Assembly (NCBI GenBank): GCA_050084985.1
Contig: JBITNC010000001.1
Coordinates: forward strand, 105,958,001-106,022,000
From: Nageia nagi
Taxonomy: Eukaryota; Pinophyta
Direction of reading: 5' to 3'
Length of the DNA stretch: 64,000 nt
The notes below the pieces were generated by a model. It was not told the DNA's origin, ran no database searches, and saw only the letters and a list, made by a program, of their open reading frames with translations. The stretch's first letter is position 1, and the number at the start of each line of letters is the position of its first letter. Shown piece by piece: positions 60,943 to 64,000 of this stretch. Both the position numbers and the translations under genes were made by a program.

Positions 60943-62142
60943 ATGGTTGAAACCTCTATACCCAAGCACATACTCGATAGTTTCAACTACGACATATGGG
61001 AACCTTGTATTAGAGCTGAGTTACAGGTAAGGAAGTTGTGGCAGACAGTAAATGAAGATCTAGTTGCTCCTACAGATGAGAAGGCCCTTGAAATTTACAA
61101 CTCAAAGAATGAGTTAGCAACCTCAATGATCTATCATGCAGTTTCAGATGACATCCTTCTCATAATTTCTTCCTTGACATCAGCAAAAGAAGCTTGGGAT
61201 AGACTAAAGAAAATTTACCTTGTATCCAAATTTTCAAGAAGGTTCACCATTCTACAAAAGTTGTTGCAGTATTGTCAAGGAGAAGATGAAAGTGCCTCAA
61301 TCTACTTGAACAAAATCATTGACCTTAGGACACAACTAGTTGGCTGTGGGTGCAATTGGATCAATGATGAGTTCATGGTCTTCATTATTCTTCAAAGCCT
61401 CTCTACAAAGTTCAGTAACTTTGTCATAGTTATGGAGACTAGGCTCGATGATGAAGAAGATGTTATCTCCCTTGACAATCTTTCTAGACTCCTTCTAAAG
61501 CATGAGGAAACTTTGAACAAGAAAATGTTGAACATTTCTCCAAAGGATAATAGCATTGCTCTAGGAGCAACCAAAACTCCTTTCAAGAAGATGTTCAAAC
61601 ATTATAAATTCAAAGACAACAAATCCTCATCTACCATCAAGAAGCACAGCAACTTCAAGCAAAGGAATGATAAAGCTAGATCAAGCAAACCAACACCACA
61701 GGAAAAGTTTGATGGGAATTGTAACTTCTGTGGCATCTTTGGGCACAAAGAGTATGATTGTCACAAAAAGAAATTTGCTCAAAAAGGAAAGGGAAATGCA
61801 AATGTGAGAAATTTCAATAATAAAAAGAAGAACAAGCATGTTGCTTCTATTGCCTACTACTCAATGACTCAAACTATTTCAAATGATTGGATTATTGATT
61901 CAGGATGCACTAATCACATGTGTTATGAAAAGGATAAGTTTGAAAATTTTCATAAGTACAACAAGGATACAGTTGTGATAGGTGATAATACAGTCATTGC
62001 TATTCAAGGAATAGGGAATGTGAAGATTCATGGAAAGGCACTTGATAATGTCTTTTATGTGCCTAAGCTAAGGATGAATCTTATCTCTGTAATTCAGATT
62101 ACAAGGACAGGATGCTCATTTGAGTTTACCTCACACTCCTAG
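60943..62142 (+). pseudogene. copia gag and protease
   Basis: Start taken at the ATG at 60943 (protein MVETSIPKHILDSFNYDIWE). The frame extends upstream to 60886, but those residues look like translated leader. The UBN2-type gag domain follows the copia pattern (AWDRLKKIY, then LQKLLQYCQGEDESASIYL). The zinc knuckle at 61720-61761 is a perfect CX2CX4HX4C (CNFCGIFGHKEYDC). The protease active site WIIDSGCTNHM is at about 61888. A TAG at 62140-62142 interrupts what would be the continuous polyprotein; the frame goes on without shift. Gag forms particles and the protease matures the polyprotein. Confidence 0.93.
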
Positions 62143-64000
62143 TGTGTTAAGAAAGGACTTGCCACTTTGATGAAAGGATCAGTAAAGAATGACCTTTATA
62201 TTATGGATCAAGTACCTTCAAAGATTTGTCTTGCTACAAATGTGTGTTCAAAAGGTAATCTTTGGCATCAACGATTAGGGCACCTTAACCACAAGAGTAT
62301 TCAAGATATGAAAAATCAAGAACTTGTGGAAGGTTTACCTAATATTTCACCCATAATTGGTCTTTTTGAAAGGTGCATTCTTGGAAAGATGAATAGGCAA
62401 AAGTTTGAAAAGGATAAGGCAACTCAGGCTACTCATCCTCTTTAGCTTGTGCATTCAGATTTGATGGGTCCATTTCAGACTAAGTCTCTAGGGGGAGCTT
62501 CTTATGTTCTAACCTTCATTGATGACTTCAGTAGGATGACATTTGGTTATCTACTTGAGAAAAAGGATCAAACTTTTGATCGATTTAAAGACTTCAAGGC
62601 ACTTGTTGAAAATCAAATTGATTTTAAGATCAAAATGCTAATATCTGACAATGGGGGTGAATATAATAGCAATGAGTTTAACGATTATTGTGTTAAACAT
62701 GGGATCAAGTGACAATTCACAATCCCTTACACCCCTCAGCAAAATGGAGTTGCTGAAAGAAAGAATCGCACTATTATGGAAATGGCAAGATGCATGTTGG
62801 GTAACCTTCCTAGTTTCTTATGGGGAGAAGCTATTCACACTGCTATTCACACCCTAAATAGGTGTCCTACTAAAGCAGTTGAAGGAAAAACTCCATATGA
62901 AGCATGGACAGGAAAGAAACCTAACATCTCACACTTCAGGGTCTTTGGATGTGATGCATTTGCCTTCATTACCTCAGAGAAAAGAAAGAAGCTAGATAAA
63001 AGATCAAAAAAATGCATCTTTGTGGGGTATGATAATCAGCATAGAGGTTACAGGCTCTACTCCTCATCCCATAAAATAGTCTTTGTTTCTAGGGATGTCA
63101 GGTTCAATGATCTTCCTGAGGATATGACTTCACATGCTGAGGTGTCTGATTTAGATGATTCTACGCCTGCACCTAACTGGTTGGATGATCATGTAGGGAA
63201 GTCACCACAAGAGCAAAATTCTCCAACTCAGAGAATTACAAGAAGTATGACCTTGAATAAATCCTTATTTGCCAAAATTGATAATATGAATGAGCCATCA
63301 ACATTCAAAGAAGCTTCCAAGCAAGAATGTTGGATGGAAGCTATGAAAGTTGAGTATGAGGCACTCATGAAAAATGAAACTTGGGATTTGGTTCCTTATC
63401 CCAATGAGAAAAATGTGATTGGAAATAAATGGATTTACAAGGTCAAGCACAATTCTAATGGAGAAGTTGAAAAATACGAAGCAAGGTTAGTGGCCAAAGG
63501 ATTCGCTCAAAAATATGGTATTGATTATGAGGAAACCTTTGCTCCTGTGGCCAAAATGCCTACTGTTAGGATAATCCTTGCTCTTTCTGTAGCTCAGGGA
63601 TGGAAAGTTTTCCAACTTGATGTCAAGAGTGCATTTCTCAATGGTGACTTGGATGTAGAAATCTACATGAATCAACTAGAAGGATTTATTCCAGAAGGAA
63701 AAGAGTCTCTTGTGTGCAAGCTAAAGAAGTCTTTGTATGGACTTAAACAAGCACCTAGAGCATGGTACAAGAAAATTTCAAGATTCTTTGTAGATATTGG
63801 TTTTTCCAAGTGCTTCTCCGACTCAGATCTCTATGTACTCAATCAAGGAAAAGACGTGGTATTAATTCTCCTTTATGTGGATGATCTTCTCATAATAGGC
63901 AACAATATTGAAATCATTCAAGAGTGCATATCCAAACTGAAGGCAACATTTGAAATGACTAATCTAGGTCTATTGCATTACTATCTTGGAATGCAAGTAT
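62143..64000 (+). pseudogene. copia integrase and reverse transcriptase, cut by window end
   Basis: Same frame as gag, with stops at 62443-62445 (TAG) and 62710-62712 (TGA). Integrase: the HHCC finger has LWHQRLGHLNH, but the first Cys of the pair is lost (FERCILGK). The catalytic DDE residues lie in HSDLMGP, ISDNGGEY and QNGVAERKNRT. The linker has WGEAIHTAIHTLNRCP and RVFGCDAF. RT: WIYKVKHNSNGE, YEARLVAKGFAQ, FQLDVKSAFLNGDL, SLYGLKQAPRAWY, then the catalytic YVDDLLIIG (about 63877). The reading frame from 62713 to 64000 has no stop, so it is only lightly damaged. It ends in LHYYLGMQV at the window edge; RNase H is outside. Confidence 0.95.

Larger units (their letters stand above)
57252..64000 (+). 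mobile_element. Ty1-copia element, 5' LTR to RT, running off the window
   Basis: A TG...CA LTR is followed by an exact plant copia primer site, a 3.2-kb leader and a gag-pol frame in copia order (gag, zinc knuckle, protease, integrase, RT). RNase H and the 3' LTR lie beyond 64000. That the LTR and the gag-pol belong to one element is likely but not proven, because PPR sequence lies between them. Confidence 0.75.

Noticed and set aside
61392-61598. 68-codon minus frame inside copia gag
   Set aside because: Shadow of the gag coding strand.
63487-63675. 62-codon minus frame inside copia RT
   Set aside because: Shadow of the RT coding strand.

Overview
The window looks like intergenic DNA from a large-genome land plant nuclear chromosome. 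It is AT-rich. It holds Ty1-copia, Ty3-gypsy and LINE elements with plant-type features (initiator-Met tRNA primer sites, TTTAGGG-like repeats). There are PPR-gene fragments and one small intron-containing plant HMA-domain gene. A gymnosperm or another repeat-rich lineage would fit the very old, heavily decayed elements, but this is inference. No bacterial features, CRISPR array or operon is visible.

Left part (1-19 kb): a degenerate interstitial telomere-like block (about 1.9-2.96 kb); a frameshifted DNA-transposon transposase relic on + (3.49-5.37 kb); a C/T-rich minisatellite (5.86-6.42 kb); a tRNA-like sequence (7.58 kb); a decayed, apparently multi-exon reading frame on - (11.9-10.2 kb); a Ty3-gypsy RT/RNase H relic (13.3-14.2 kb); and three 370-bp tandem repeats (17.09-18.2 kb).

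Host-gene part (16-23.4 kb and 51-53.9 kb): a 109-residue HMA-domain protein gene (three exons, 21885-22372) is the only apparently intact host gene. It has two relatives in the window. One is a decayed copy at 53.59-53.91 kb, carried in a segmental duplication of at least 2.9 kb (19.4-22.3 kb matches 51.03-53.9 kb). The other is a locus at 15.99-16.78 kb where the gene's promoter side is joined directly to its 3' flank with the coding part missing. Upstream of the two gene copies lies the same unrecognised, decayed reading frame.

Mobile part (24.3-50.9 kb): a dead LINE on - (24.3-27.8 kb); a satellite-like cluster with 36-, 80- and 20-bp periods (28.48-29.44 kb); and a complete 11-kb LTR element (30176-41163, TSD ACTTG) with 3-3.8 kb LTRs and no recognisable pol. 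There is also a young gag-only LTR element (46236-50920, TSD GTTGT) that landed inside the integrase of an older Ty3-gypsy copy on -.

Right part (53.9-64 kb): a 302-bp tandem array that truncates the HMA pseudogene; a PPR pseudogene with internally repeated C-terminal segments; then a Ty1-copia element (LTR 57252-57745, primer site 57748). Its 3.2-kb leader contains more PPR sequence before a gag-pol frame (60943 to the window end) that is open except for three stop codons.
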